64,000 bases of DNA from Anaerosporomusa subterranea (GTDB lineage Bacteria; Bacillota; Negativicutes; Sporomusales; Acetonemataceae), in assembly GCF_001611555.1 (NCBI RefSeq), contig NZ_LSGP01000013.1:62001-126000 (forward strand), read 5' to 3'. Position 1 is the first letter of the stretch, and the number at the start of each line of letters is the position of its first letter. The notes under the pieces are model-generated. The model ran no database searches. It was given only the letters and a program-made list of their open reading frames with translations, and was not told the DNA's origin. A program made the position numbers and the translations under genes. Shown here one piece after another: positions 19,196 to 28,523 of the stretch.

Positions 19196-19495
19196 GTGAG
19201 AAAAGAACTATTTCCTGCAAAGACTGGTGCGTTCGGCTCGTTGACCAGTCTGGCGCTATTATCCGGTATGTTAATTTGCTTCTTTTTAGCATTGCCGTCT
19301 ATGTGGCTGACAACCCTTGGCAAGGTATTTGCTGTCATCTGGGGCGGCATGACCGGAGCGGCCGCGGTGGCGCATCTGCGAGTTGTCAATCAAAAGCGGC
19401 AGGAAATCCGTCTGCGGCGCAGCTTGGATAAGCTTAGTCGTGAGATGCATGCCAAACGGCGGCGGGAAAAACAGCGTGCATATGTACGGTCTTAG
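19196..19495 (+). CDS. small membrane protein of unknown function
   Basis: GTG 19196 lies five bases after GAGGAGGGA, a strong ribosome site. The 99-residue product has two hydrophobic helices (about 14-35 and 38-60) and a long, strongly basic, probably helical C-terminus (RRSLDKLSREMHAKRRREK). I do not recognise the family. Confidence 0.6.
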   Translation: MRKELFPAKTGAFGSLTSLALLSGMLICFFLALPSMWLTTLGKVFAVIWGGMTGAAAVAHLRVVNQKRQEIRLRRSLDKLSREMHAKRRREKQRAYVRS

Positions 19496-19520
19496 AGCAG
19501 TGTAAGTACAGAGCACGATC

Positions 19521-19603
19521 CCACAGAGGCACAGAGGAATAAAGGAGGACACAGAGGTTTGATTTTCTCTGTGCCCTCTGTGTTTCCTCTGTGTTCTCTG
19601 TGG
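19521..19603. repeat. imperfect inverted repeat built from CACAGAGG-type units
   Basis: The left arm contains three copies of CACAGAGG-like octamers and the right arm the complementary CCTCTGTG-like units, giving a long imperfect fold-back structure. Similar CTCTGTG-rich palindromes occur scattered in many bacterial genomes, but I know of no established function. Confidence 0.65.
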
Positions 19604-19661
19604 CAACGTAATCCCGCTTCTAGCCTTAGGCACTTATCCTCGGAAACAACCGTCATAAACG

Positions 19662-19703
19662 AATTCCACACCAGCCAAGAAGCTTTTTTGCAGGTGTGGA
19701 ATT
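19662..19703 (+). repeat. 11-bp inverted repeat upstream of dnaE
   Basis: AATTCCACACC (19662-19672) is exactly complementary to GGTGTGGAATT (19693-19703) across a 20-base loop holding a T6 run. It lies about 70 bases before dnaE and could be an operator or leader hairpin; no T-run follows it. Confidence 0.55.
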
Positions 19704-19775
19704 AGTTTTCTCGAAGGAACTTGGCGGTAGGATAGAGAATAACTTATTGATTGACTCAGAAAGGAAAAGGTCTTG

Positions 19776-22700
19776 ATGAATACTGAGATACGACCAACCC
19801 CAGCATTTGTCCACTTGCATAATCATACAGAATACAGCCTGCTTGATGGGGCCAGCCGTATCACTAGTTTGATTGCTAAGGCTAAGCAAGCCGGCATGCC
19901 AGCTGTGGCGATTACTGACCACGGCGTCATGTATGGAGTGGTTGACTTTTATAAAGAAGCTAAGAAACAGGGTATCAAACCGATCATCGGCTGTGAGGTC
20001 TATGTTGCGCCACGATCGCGGTTGGAGAAGACGGCTGTTGAGGGTGAATCCTACTATCATCTTATTTTATTGGCAGAAAATCAGACAGGCTATCGTAATT
20101 TGCTGGAGCTGGTATCGCGTGGGCATCTTGAGGGCTTTTATTATAAGCCGCGTATTGATCGCGAAGTACTGCGCGAGTATTGCGAGGGCTTGATTTGCTT
20201 GAGCGCTTGTATCGCTGGGGAGATTCCGGCGCTGATTCTCAAGGGGGATGAAGCGGGAGCTGAACGCTTGTGCCAGGAATATCTCGATATTTTCGGGCCT
20301 GAACATTTCTTCCTCGAGCTGCAAGATCACCAGATGCCAGAACAAAAACAGGTTAACCGCATTCTCATCAAACTGGGTCAGAAGTTGGGCATCGGCTTGG
20401 TCGCGACCAACGATTCCCACTATGTCAACCGCAGTGATGCTGATTTCCACGAAATATTGCTTTGCATCCAAACCGGTAAGACGATTAATGATCCGAATCG
20501 AATGCAGTTTCCTAATCATGAATTTTATCTCAAAGATGCAGCCGAAATGGCGGAGTTATTTCCGGACTGTCCAGAAGCTCTGGCTAATACTGTGAAGATT
20601 GCGGAGCGTTGTGATGTCAAAATTAGTTTTGATGAATTGTATCTGCCGCAATTTCCTGTCCCAGATGGGGACACTGATGTCAGTTATTTGCGGCGGTTGT
20701 GCGAAGAGAGACTGTCCCGACGCTACCTCAATGTGAACGCCGAGGTTATGGAGCGGCTGGATTTTGAACTAGCAGTAATTGAGCAGATGGGCTACTCGAG
20801 CTATTTTCTCATTGTTTGGGACTTTGTCGATTATGCCCGTAGAAGCAACATCCCGGTCGGACCGGGGCGTGGTTCGGCTGCAGGCAGTATCGTCGCTTTT
20901 CTATTGGGTATCACCAATATCGATCCACTCAAATATGATCTGCTGTTTGAACGCTTCTTGAATCCGGACCGGGTCAGCATGCCAGATATTGATATCGACT
21001 TCTGCTATGTCAATCGCAGCAAAGTCATAGATTATGTGGTCGAACGCTATGGCAAAGACCGTGTGTCGCAGATCATCACCTTTGGCACGATGGCTGCCAA
21101 GGCCGCAATTCGTGATGTGGGGCGGGCGCTTTCCATGCCCTATGGCGAGGTTGACCGGGTAGCCAAACTCGTGCCAAATGAACTGGGGATTACGTTAAAG
21201 AAGGCGCTCGACAGCCAGGCCGAATTGAAAGCCGCCTATCAGAACGAACCGGCAACTCAGCGCTTGTTGGATTTAGCGATGGCGGTGGAGGGCTTGCCGC
21301 GCCATGCGTCCACCCACGCGGCCGGGATTGTGATTGCTAAAGAGCCACTAACCCACTTTGTGCCGCTGCAAAACTCATCGGAAAACTTTGTCACTACTCA
21401 ATATGATAAAGACAAGGTCGAGGAGATCGGCCTGCTAAAAATGGATTTCCTGGGACTGCGTACCCTGACGGTTATCGGTGATGCTGTCCGTTTTATTGGT
21501 GAAAACCGCAGTGTTTGCATCGATCTCGAAAATATGCCACTAAACGATGAACAGACCTATGCCATGTTGTCTAGCGGCGATACGCTGGGTGTGTTCCAAA
21601 TGGAGTCGTCTGGCATCACTGCCCTGATCAAAGAGTTGAAACCTGACCGCTTTACCGACCTGATCGCACTTGTTGCCTTGTATCGCCCTGGCCCGCTCGG
21701 CAGCGGCATGGTTGATGACTTTATCGCTCGTCGCCATGGAAAGAAGCAGGTCGATTATCTGCATCCTTTACTCGAACCGATTTTGGCTGATACTTTTGGC
21801 GTTATTCTCTATCAGGAACAGGTCATGAAAATTGCCTCAGTTCTGGCCGGCTTTAGCCTTGGACAGGCAGACCTGTTGCGGCGAGCCATGGGCAAGAAGA
21901 AGGCGGAAGTCATTGCCGGGCAAAAAGACAATTTCCTGAAAGGCGCCGCTGCGCAGGGCGTGGAGGTCAAGCTGGCTACAGAAGTCTTTGATTTGATTGC
22001 CCACTTTGCTGATTATGGTTTTAACAAATCACACAGCGCCGCTTATGCCCTGGTGGCATACCAGACAGCCTATTTAAAGACACATTATCCGCAGGAATTC
22101 ATGGCTGCTCTGTTGTCTAGCGTTATGGGCACTAATGAGAAGGTCGGTCTGTATATCGAAGAGTCGCGCCGTAAAGGCATCCAAGTGCTGCCGCCTGATG
22201 TCAATGCCAGTCAGACAGGATTCTCTGTTAATGGCAATGCGATCCGATTTGGCTTGGCTGGTGTAAAGAATGTCGGTGAGGCGGCGATTCAGCACATCGT
22301 GGCGGCGCGGGAGGCTGACGGCAGCTTTGAATCACTGGTGGATTTCTTCAGTCGGGTAGATATGCGGGTAGTCAACAAACGGGTGGTAGAGAGCTTGATC
22401 AAATGTGGCGCCTTTGATTCCTTTGGCTGTCGCCGCTCACAATTGCTGGCAGTGCTTGATCATGCAGCCGATCTGGCAGCTAAGAAACAACGCGATCAGG
22501 CCAGCGGCCAGCTTGACTTATTCGGTGGCGACGACCATGACGACTACGAGCAAGTGCCTTTACCGGATATCCCAGAGATCGGCGAGGAACAGCGACTGGC
22601 CTATGAGAAAGAAATGATCGGCTTTTATGTGACCGGTCACCCGCTGAACCGCTTCCGTGATAAGATGAATAGCTTGACGCCGATCAGTTCGCTGTTGTCA

Positions 22701-23198
22701 GACGACTGCACCGATGGACAAATACTGCGCATCGGCGGTACAGTTGCTACTTCAAAGCGGATCACGACAAAGAACGGCAGTCAGATGTGCTTCCTAACGT
22801 TAGAAGACTTTGTTGATCAAATCGAAGTTGTCGTATTTGCAAGGTTATTTGAAAAGGTCAATCGTATTTTGTTGCCAGACGCGCCGATCGTAGTTAATGG
22901 CAGATTGAGCAAAAACGAGGAAACGGCTAAGCTGATCGCTGAGGATATTCAGCCGTTAGACGCCGCGCCGCTGCAGGAGGTGCGAATTAAACTGCGCCGT
23001 GACCAAGAAACCGCTGATGTATTTGAACAACTCAAAGACGTCTTTGCCGCTTACCGCGGAGCGAGCACCGTCTTCTTGCACCTGGTCGACAGTCGCCGGG
23101 TCATTAAAACCGAGTCTCAGTTCTGGATTGACCCTTCGCCGCAAGCTGTTAGAGCGCTTGAAGCAGTAGCCGGACAGGGCTGTGTGACAGTTAGCTAG
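19776..23198 (+). CDS. dnaE: DNA polymerase III subunit alpha
   Basis: A 1140-residue C-family replicative polymerase. It has an N-terminal PHP domain (VHLHNHTEYSLLDG; ITDHGVMYG), the palm catalytic motif PDIDIDF (403-409), finger segments such as GPGRGSAAGSIVAFLLG, an HhH region and a C-terminal OB-fold. Start ATG 19776 is five bases after AAGGAAAAGG; TTG 19773 is the immediate alternative. This is the DnaE-type, not PolC. Confidence 0.97.
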   Translation: MNTEIRPTPAFVHLHNHTEYSLLDGASRITSLIAKAKQAGMPAVAITDHGVMYGVVDFYKEAKKQGIKPIIGCEVYVAPRSRLEKTAVEGESYYHLILLAENQTGYRNLLELVSRGHLEGFYYKPRIDREVLREYCEGLICLSACIAGEIPALILKGDEAGAERLCQEYLDIFGPEHFFLELQDHQMPEQKQVNRILIKLGQKLGIGLVATNDSHYVNRSDADFHEILLCIQTGKTINDPNRMQFPNHEFYLKDAAEMAELFPDCPEALANTVKIAERCDVKISFDELYLPQFPVPDGDTDVSYLRRLCEERLSRRYLNVNAEVMERLDFELAVIEQMGYSSYFLIVWDFVDYARRSNIPVGPGRGSAAGSIVAFLLGITNIDPLKYDLLFERFLNPDRVSMPDIDIDFCYVNRSKVIDYVVERYGKDRVSQIITFGTMAAKAAIRDVGRALSMPYGEVDRVAKLVPNELGITLKKALDSQAELKAAYQNEPATQRLLDLAMAVEGLPRHASTHAAGIVIAKEPLTHFVPLQNSSENFVTTQYDKDKVEEIGLLKMDFLGLRTLTVIGDAVRFIGENRSVCIDLENMPLNDEQTYAMLSSGDTLGVFQMESSGITALIKELKPDRFTDLIALVALYRPGPLGSGMVDDFIARRHGKKQVDYLHPLLEPILADTFGVILYQEQVMKIASVLAGFSLGQADLLRRAMGKKKAEVIAGQKDNFLKGAAAQGVEVKLATEVFDLIAHFADYGFNKSHSAAYALVAYQTAYLKTHYPQEFMAALLSSVMGTNEKVGLYIEESRRKGIQVLPPDVNASQTGFSVNGNAIRFGLAGVKNVGEAAIQHIVAAREADGSFESLVDFFSRVDMRVVNKRVVESLIKCGAFDSFGCRRSQLLAVLDHAADLAAKKQRDQASGQLDLFGGDDHDDYEQVPLPDIPEIGEEQRLAYEKEMIGFYVTGHPLNRFRDKMNSLTPISSLLSDDCTDGQILRIGGTVATSKRITTKNGSQMCFLTLEDFVDQIEVVVFARLFEKVNRILLPDAPIVVNGRLSKNEETAKLIAEDIQPLDAAPLQEVRIKLRRDQETADVFEQLKDVFAAYRGASTVFLHLVDSRRVIKTESQFWIDPSPQAVRALEAVAGQGCVTVS

Positions 23199-23207
23199 AA
23201 AATAGAA

Positions 23208-23262
23208 ACAAGCGCCCCTACTCATGGCCCCGACGAGGGGTATGAGCGGGGCGCTTGTGCTA
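23208..23262. terminator. bidirectional hairpin between convergent dnaE and ydcF-like genes
   Basis: An 11-bp stem (23208-23218 with 23248-23258) continues into a second short stem. The minus-strand transcript is followed by a U-rich stretch, so it should terminate the ydcF-like gene and may also stop dnaE transcripts. Confidence 0.7.
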
Positions 23263-23265
23263 TTC

Positions 23266-23844
23266 TCACTTCGGTTCTATAAACAGCAGCGATACCATGG
23301 CGGCGCCTTCGCGGACATATTGCTTGGTGGTCAAGTAAAGATTGTCAGCCATTGGCGCCGGCGCGCCGGTTGCCGGCAACTGGAGCTGACTCGCTAGAGC
23401 TAGTGCGCGACGGATGTGGGAGGCGTTTGATACAATTATCGCGTTTGATAAATTTCTCTCACGCATGACAGCCTGGGAGAATGCTAGGTTCTGAAATGTA
23501 TTTTTTGACTGTTCTTCAATATAGACAGCTGATTCCGGTACACCATGTCTGACGAGGAATGCCTTCATTGCTGCCGCTTCACTAATCTCTTCATCCCAGC
23601 CTTTTCCGCCGCTGACAATGATGCTAGGGGCGTAGTTGGCCTCATACAGACGTACAGCTTCCTCCAAGCGCAGACGCAGCATTGTGCTGGGTTCACGCCC
23701 GATTAGCTTGGCGCCAAGTACGATGATGGTGTCGGCTGGTGCAGGTTTTGTTGTCTGACCAGCGGCAATGATGGGGATCTCCACAACAGCCAGCACGAGT
23801 AGAAATAAGGTAAGCAGATAGCTTCTCCATGATTTTTTGAGCAT
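23266..23844 (-). CDS. YdcF/DUF218 family envelope protein
   Basis: A 192-residue protein with one N-terminal hydrophobic anchor (residues 8-28) followed by a DUF218 domain: DTIIVLGAKL, RLEEAVRLY, IVSGGKG, NTFQNLAFS and IIVSNASHIRRA. ElyC/SanA/YdcF relatives act in envelope integrity, but the activity is unclear. The minus-strand ATG at 23844 follows AGGAG by seven bases. Confidence 0.85.
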   Translation of the reverse strand: MLKKSWRSYLLTLFLLVLAVVEIPIIAAGQTTKPAPADTIIVLGAKLIGREPSTMLRLRLEEAVRLYEANYAPSIIVSGGKGWDEEISEAAAMKAFLVRHGVPESAVYIEEQSKNTFQNLAFSQAVMRERNLSNAIIVSNASHIRRALALASQLQLPATGAPAPMADNLYLTTKQYVREGAAMVSLLFIEPK

Positions 23845-23934
23845 AAGGTTTCTCCTGACAGGGATCTGTATTTATCTTTATAGTATAGCACAGATGTGAC
23901 GAGAGTTGCTGTCTGAACTAGCCCGGTTAGAACA

Positions 23935-23971
23935 AAAATGGCCGCACCGAAATTCGGCGCGGCCATTTTTT
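23935..23971 (-). terminator. strong hairpin terminator downstream of the chemoreceptor gene
   Basis: A 17-bp stem with one mismatch is flanked by T-runs on both strands. It lies between the chemoreceptor stop (24083) and the ydcF-like start. Confidence 0.85.
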
Positions 23972-24082
23972 CGAGAAGAGTAAGTCGATGCGGCTTACAG
24001 ATACCAGTGATTTGGTGGAATACGATGATGATAACGCCAGTCACAAACGGAAAAATAACGAAGGATATAAGACATTGGTAAG

Positions 24083-24919
24083 TTAATTTTGCGTGAGCTT
24101 GTCGGCCATGTTGTCAATGCTTTGCACAACACCGCTTGTTTCTTGTATAGTGGCTGCAACGTGCGTAATTGCTTCAGAGATTTGGGAGACGGAGGCTGAT
24201 ACCTGCTTTAATTGCTGGTAGGTGGAATCAGTATCGTTCTGGATTGCGGATGAGATTTCGGCTATGCTTTTTACGGCATCAGCGCTTATTGTTGCCAGTT
24301 TGCGGATTTCCTCTGCTACCACGCCGAAGCCGCGGCCATGATCGCCTACACGGGCGGCTTCAATAGCGGCGTTAAGACCTAACAGGTTGGTTTGTCCGGC
24401 AATGTTTCGAATGAGCGACAACGCTTGATCGGTATTCCTGGCTCTGCTTTGCAGAATCTGCGCCGTGTTAGTGAGTTCGCTCGTTACTGCCGCGATTTCC
24501 TCAGTCTGTGCGGACACTTCTTCAGACGAACTTGCAAGACTGCTGATCATGTCATTAAGTTTGGATGCGGTAGTTTTCATGCCATCCTGCTGCTCTGTTG
24601 ATTCAATGATGACGGCACCACCGACAACACGATTGTCAGTATCGAATATCGGATAAGCCATGGCAATATAGGGAAGACCGAAAGTGTTCTTATCGCCGCG
24701 CACAACGATCCGCCGTTTTTCTTCGATAGCCCGGCTTACAGCCGTTCCAGGTTTAAGTGGTGTGCCAGAGGATATTTTCAAGTCAAGGGAACGGCTTGGC
24801 TGGTAGAGTAAATATTTTTCTCTGTCAGTGACGGCGATTCCGATATTATCATTCAAAACTTTAGCGATTACTGGCATAGTTAAAAGGAACGAATCCAAAA
24901 CAGGATTGCCGCTGGACAT
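24083..24919 (-). CDS. soluble methyl-accepting chemotaxis-type protein
   Basis: The 278-residue product lacks membrane segments. Residues about 1-115 form a PAS/Cache-like sensor region, and the rest is the signalling helix pair with the highly conserved hairpin tip ([16 protein letters not shown] and [15 protein letters not shown]). It should signal to CheA/CheW in the cytoplasm. I start at ATG 24919, seven bases after AAAGGAGG; a start at 24979 would add residues encoded by the upstream terminator. It lies downstream of the GntP permease, suggesting that it senses a metabolite handled by that locus. Confidence 0.85.
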   Translation of the reverse strand: MSSGNPVLDSFLLTMPVIAKVLNDNIGIAVTDREKYLLYQPSRSLDLKISSGTPLKPGTAVSRAIEEKRRIVVRGDKNTFGLPYIAMAYPIFDTDNRVVGGAVIIESTEQQDGMKTTASKLNDMISSLASSSEEVSAQTEEIAAVTSELTNTAQILQSRARNTDQALSLIRNIAGQTNLLGLNAAIEAARVGDHGRGFGVVAEEIRKLATISADAVKSIAEISSAIQNDTDSTYQQLKQVSASVSQISEAITHVAATIQETSGVVQSIDNMADKLTQN

Positions 24920-24956
24920 ACGGAGGCCTCCTTTATACGCGGGTTGAAGTGTCAGG

Positions 24957-24994
24957 AAAAAAGCGCATGTAATAATCATTACACGCGCTTTTTT
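24957..24994 (-). terminator. hairpin terminator between gntP-type permease and chemoreceptor genes
   Basis: A 17-bp stem with one mismatch, four-base loop and A/T runs at both ends separates the two minus-strand genes, so the chemoreceptor may be expressed by readthrough or from its own promoter. Confidence 0.85.
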
Positions 24995-25012
24995 ATTTTG
25001 CTATGCGGTTTT

Positions 25013-26410
25013 TTACAGAATACCGGTTACCGTGTGCAGAATAATTACTGCGAAAACAGCTATGGTCTTGAGGCAGGTGATCATGAAGATATCCGGGTAG
25101 GAGTCCTTATGGGTTAAACCGCACACTGCGAGCAGTGTGATTACCGCGCCGTTGTGGGGTAGGGTATCCATACCGCCAGAGGCCATGGAAGCGACGCGGT
25201 GCAGCATTTCAGGGGACATGCCGATTTGGTTGGCCCATGCCAGCCAGTCTTTGGCCATGAGGTCAAGAGCAATCGACATACCACCTGAGGCAGAACCGGT
25301 AATACCAGCAAGCGTGGTTACGGTTACGGCTTCAGATACCAGCGGAGTTCCGCCGATTTTAATGCCCATCAGCGCGCCGGAGATAGATTTGAAGCCAGGC
25401 AGGGATGCTACTACGTTGCCGTAGCCGACCTCGGAAGCGGTGTTCATGATGGCCAGCAGTGAGCCGATCGCGCCGGCGTTCAGAGCCTTGGCCAAGCCGC
25501 CTTTCGGCAGACGGGTAACTCCCAACGAGACCGCAAGAACGATACCGCAAACAAGGGCTATGATGAGCGACCAAATGCTGATTACGTTTTTCACAGAGGC
25601 AGCTATCAAAGGCAGTTTCATCGCTTGGAATGGAGCCAGCAGGTTGGGATCCCAAGTAAAGAGACGGGTCATAATAAAGTTAACCACCAGAACAGTTACC
25701 AGCGGCAGTGCGGCAATATACCATGCCGGCAGGCCGGAGTCGTCGCGTGCTTCTGGCTCGTTGATGGTATGGTTGCCGTAGCCTTCGCCTGCCGCGGCAG
25801 CTGCCTTGCGACGGCGCTCAAGCCACCATAAACCACCGGCGGCAATTGCCAAACCGCCGAGGATACCGCTGATCGGAGCGGCATAGATGTTGGTTCCGAA
25901 GAAGTTGGTAGGAATGATGTTTTGGATCTGGGGGGTGCCAGGGAAAGAGTCCATCGTAAAGGTAAAGGCCCCTAGGGCAATGGAGCCCGGAATAAGGCGT
26001 TTCGGAATATTGGCCTCTCTAAACAGCGCTGCTGCAAACGGATAGACAGCGAACACAACTACGAACAAGCTAACGCCGCCGTAGGTAAGCGCTGCGCCGG
26101 CCAAAACAACCGCTAAAATGGCGCGCTCTTGCCCAAGACCTTTTATGATCGAGATGGAAATGCTCTTCGCAAGACCGGTGTCTTCCATCACTTTGCCAAA
26201 GACGGCGCCGAGCATGAAGATCGGGAAGAAGGTTTTAACATAGACTACTGCTTTTGCCATAAATAGCTCGGTATACGCAGGCATTAAGGCGAGGCCCGAC
26301 ATTGTTGCTGCAAGAAGGGCAAAAATCGGGGAGAAGAGGATAACGGAAAAGCCTCTGTACGCAAAGAACATTAATAAGAACAAACTTAAGAGAATACCAA
26401 ATGCTTCCAT
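25013..26410 (-). CDS. GntP family permease (gluconate / 3-hydroxybutyrate-type)
   Basis: A 465-residue transporter with about 12-14 hydrophobic segments. GntP-like landmarks are VFGKVMEDTGLAKSIS, ASGGMSIALDLMAKDW and MASGGMDTLPHNGAVITLL. GntP members carry gluconate, other hydroxy acids or D-3-hydroxybutyrate. The divergent CoA-transferase/thiolase/reductase operon favours a short-chain hydroxy- or keto-acid (inference). The minus-strand ATG follows AAGGAGG by eight bases, and a -24/-12 promoter lies at 26515-26529. Confidence 0.88.
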   Translation of the reverse strand: MEAFGILLSLFLLMFFAYRGFSVILFSPIFALLAATMSGLALMPAYTELFMAKAVVYVKTFFPIFMLGAVFGKVMEDTGLAKSISISIIKGLGQERAILAVVLAGAALTYGGVSLFVVVFAVYPFAAALFREANIPKRLIPGSIALGAFTFTMDSFPGTPQIQNIIPTNFFGTNIYAAPISGILGGLAIAAGGLWWLERRRKAAAAAGEGYGNHTINEPEARDDSGLPAWYIAALPLVTVLVVNFIMTRLFTWDPNLLAPFQAMKLPLIAASVKNVISIWSLIIALVCGIVLAVSLGVTRLPKGGLAKALNAGAIGSLLAIMNTASEVGYGNVVASLPGFKSISGALMGIKIGGTPLVSEAVTVTTLAGITGSASGGMSIALDLMAKDWLAWANQIGMSPEMLHRVASMASGGMDTLPHNGAVITLLAVCGLTHKDSYPDIFMITCLKTIAVFAVIILHTVTGIL

Positions 26411-26514
26411 TTTTATGCCTCCTTAAATTTAAATACATTGCGGATAAGAAACAGTGATTGACGCCCAGATACACCTCCTGTTAGAAAATTTGCTGTTCGC
26501 GAAAATATATAGAA

Positions 26515-26529
26515 GCAAGTTTCATGCCA
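26515..26529 (-). promoter_or_regulatory. sigma54 (-24/-12) promoter of the gntP-type permease gene
   Basis: On the minus strand the element reads TGGCATG-N4-TTGC, which matches the RpoN consensus TGGCACG-N4-TTGC in all fixed positions except C6. The GG-to-GC spacing is exactly right. The predicted start near 26503 leaves a 93-base leader. Confidence 0.8.
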
Positions 26530-26542
26530 ATAGAATGATATA

Positions 26543-26586
26543 GAAAACAAATAGTATTGGAATGTGTGGCAATACTATTTGTTTTC
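26543..26586. repeat. perfect 17-bp inverted repeat, 10-base spacer
   Basis: Arms at 26543-26559 and 26570-26586 are exact reverse complements rich in A and T. It lies upstream of both predicted transcription starts, so it is probably a DNA-level operator rather than an RNA terminator. Confidence 0.75.
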
Positions 26587-26703
26587 TCCGAAAAGTCTTT
26601 TTTATTCATAGTAATTATACGTGTGTAAATGAAATTTTAAAGATGAACGGATTGTAGATGTCTCTATAATGCAGTTTTAACAATGTATGATTTGTAGACG
26701 GAC

Positions 26704-26721
26704 ATAGACAGTGATGTCTAT
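26704..26721. promoter_or_regulatory. palindromic upstream activating site, copy 1
   Basis: ATAGACA-GTGA-TGTCTAT is a perfect palindrome centred about 121 bases upstream of the predicted plus-strand sigma54 start site. That is a normal distance for an enhancer-binding protein. A near-identical palindrome precedes the second reductase gene (34824-34840). Confidence 0.72.
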
Positions 26722-26807
26722 AAAATTCGACGATTAATATGTCTAAAGCTGGACAGTTTAATCCATTATGCTACCGTAATACAAAGAGTATTTTGGCGGA
26801 AGGCTTT

Positions 26808-26822
26808 TGGCATGCTATTTGC
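26808..26822 (+). promoter_or_regulatory. sigma54 (-24/-12) promoter of the CoA-transferase operon
   Basis: TGGCATG-N4-TTGC matches the RpoN consensus except for T at position 6, with GG and GC exactly 12 bases apart. The predicted start near 26834 leaves a 39-base leader before ATG 26873. Confidence 0.85.
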
Positions 26823-26872
26823 ATGAGATGAAAACGAGTACTAATTTAATTACAACAAGGAGGAGTGGGCAT

Positions 26873-28423
26873 ATGGCAAAAATTATTACGGTGGCGGAAG
26901 CGGCCAAGCTTGTTAAAGACGGAGTAACTGTGGCAACAAGTGGTTTTGTTGGCATCGGGCACGCCGAGGCTGTGACAGCAGCGCTGGAAGAACGGTTTAA
27001 ACAAGAAGGGGCCCCGCGCGACCTGACGCTGGTATATTGCGCCGGACAAGGCGACGGCAAGGAGCGCGGCTTGAATCATTTAGGACAGGAAGGCATGGTT
27101 AAGCGCGTTGTAGGCGGCCATTGGAATTTGGCTCCCAAGCTTGGAAAACTGGCAATGGAAAATAAAATCGAAGCTTACAACTTCCCGCAGGGAACACTGG
27201 TGCAGTGGCTTCGGAACGTTGCCGGCAAAAAGCCGGGGATAATCACTAAAGTTGGTCTCAACACTTTTTGTGATCCTCGCGTTGAGGGCGGCAAACTCAA
27301 CAGCGTAACTAAAGAAGATCTTGTAGAAGTAGTCGAGCTTGGCGGCGAAGAGTGGCTTTGGTACAAGCAGTTTCCGATTCACGTAGGTATCATTCGCGGT
27401 ACAAGCGCTGACGAAAATGGCAATATATCTATAGAAAAAGAAGCGCTTGCGCTGGAGATTTTACCAATTGCCCAAGCAGCTCACAATGCGGGCGGTATTG
27501 TTATTGCCCAGGTAGAACGCATCGTACAAAGTGGTACACTGCATCCTAAGAGTGTTAAAGTTCCGGGAATCCTCGTAGACTATGTGGTAGTGGCTGAAGA
27601 TATCACTAAACATGCGCAGACGTTTGCCGAACAGTACAATCCAGCCTATTCCGGTGAAGTTCGCATCCCGCTGTCAGCTATCGCGCCGATGGAACTGGAC
27701 GAGCGCAAGGTTATTAGTCGCAGAGCAGCCATGGAGCTAATTCCGAATGCAATTGTCAATCTCGGTATTGGTATGCCGGAAGGTGTATCGATGGTGGCCA
27801 ACGAAGAAGGTATCGGTGCGATGATGACGCTCACTGTCGAACCTGGTGGTGTCGGCGGCGTACCGGCTGGTGGTTTGAGCTTTGGCGCGGTCAGTAATGC
27901 AGAATGCTTTGTAGACCAGCCTTATCAGTTCGACTTTTATGATGGCGGCGGTCTTGATCTGGCTTTCTTGGGTCTGGCTGAAACCGACAAGCATGGCAAC
28001 ATCAATGTAAGCAAATTCAAAGGACGCGTTGCTGGCGCAGGCGGATTTATCAATATCACCCAGAACGCTAAACGAGTTGTATTCTGCGGAACCTTTACCG
28101 CCGGTGGCTTGGATGTTAAAGTTGGTGGCGGCAAGCTGACGATTGTCACTGAAGGAAGAAATAAGAAGTTCCTTGATCATGTTGAACAGATCACCTTCAG
28201 CGGTAAGTATGCGCAAAAAGTTGAACAGCCGGTTCTCTATATTACCGAGCGCGCAGTCTTCGAACTGACTGACAAGGGTATGTTACTGACGGAAGTCGCG
28301 CCTGGAGTAGATATGGAAAAAGATATTTTGGCTCTGATGGATTTCAAACCAATCATTTCTCCTAATCTGAAGACAATGGATGAACGTATCTTCCTAGTTG
28401 AGCCCATGGGTCTGAAAAAATAA
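26873..28423 (+). CDS. acyl-CoA:carboxylate (3-ketoacid/propionate-type) CoA-transferase
   Basis: A 516-residue fused alpha-beta family I CoA-transferase. N- and C-terminal halves correspond to the two subunits; the catalytic glutamate is Glu323 in TVEPGGVGG, and [10 protein letters not shown] marks the second half. Such enzymes move CoA between acetyl-/propionyl-/butyryl-/acetoacetyl-CoA and free acids. ATG 26873 follows AAGGAGGAG; an extension to 26807 would overlap the -12 element. It is the first gene of the operon and probably activates or releases the short-chain acid. Confidence 0.9.
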   Translation: MAKIITVAEAAKLVKDGVTVATSGFVGIGHAEAVTAALEERFKQEGAPRDLTLVYCAGQGDGKERGLNHLGQEGMVKRVVGGHWNLAPKLGKLAMENKIEAYNFPQGTLVQWLRNVAGKKPGIITKVGLNTFCDPRVEGGKLNSVTKEDLVEVVELGGEEWLWYKQFPIHVGIIRGTSADENGNISIEKEALALEILPIAQAAHNAGGIVIAQVERIVQSGTLHPKSVKVPGILVDYVVVAEDITKHAQTFAEQYNPAYSGEVRIPLSAIAPMELDERKVISRRAAMELIPNAIVNLGIGMPEGVSMVANEEGIGAMMTLTVEPGGVGGVPAGGLSFGAVSNAECFVDQPYQFDFYDGGGLDLAFLGLAETDKHGNINVSKFKGRVAGAGGFINITQNAKRVVFCGTFTAGGLDVKVGGGKLTIVTEGRNKKFLDHVEQITFSGKYAQKVEQPVLYITERAVFELTDKGMLLTEVAPGVDMEKDILALMDFKPIISPNLKTMDERIFLVEPMGLKK

Positions 28424-28523
28424 TAGATATCAGCTTAGTCGATTTACGCATGACACGCAGGTTGCGAAATCAATGATGCGCAAAAAATAAAATGTGCGGC
28501 TAAAGCCGCGGAAGGAGATTGTC

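Larger units (their letters stand above)
26411..26872. other. 462-bp divergent regulatory region
   Basis: This AT-rich interval separates the permease and CoA-transferase genes. It holds two opposed -24/-12 elements (26515-26529 minus and 26808-26822 plus), a 7-bp-arm palindrome ATAGACA-N4-TGTCTAT (26704-26721), further TGTCT/TAGAC half-sites near 26659, 26695 and 26740, and a perfect 17-bp inverted repeat at 26543-26586. I see no gene in it. Confidence 0.75.
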
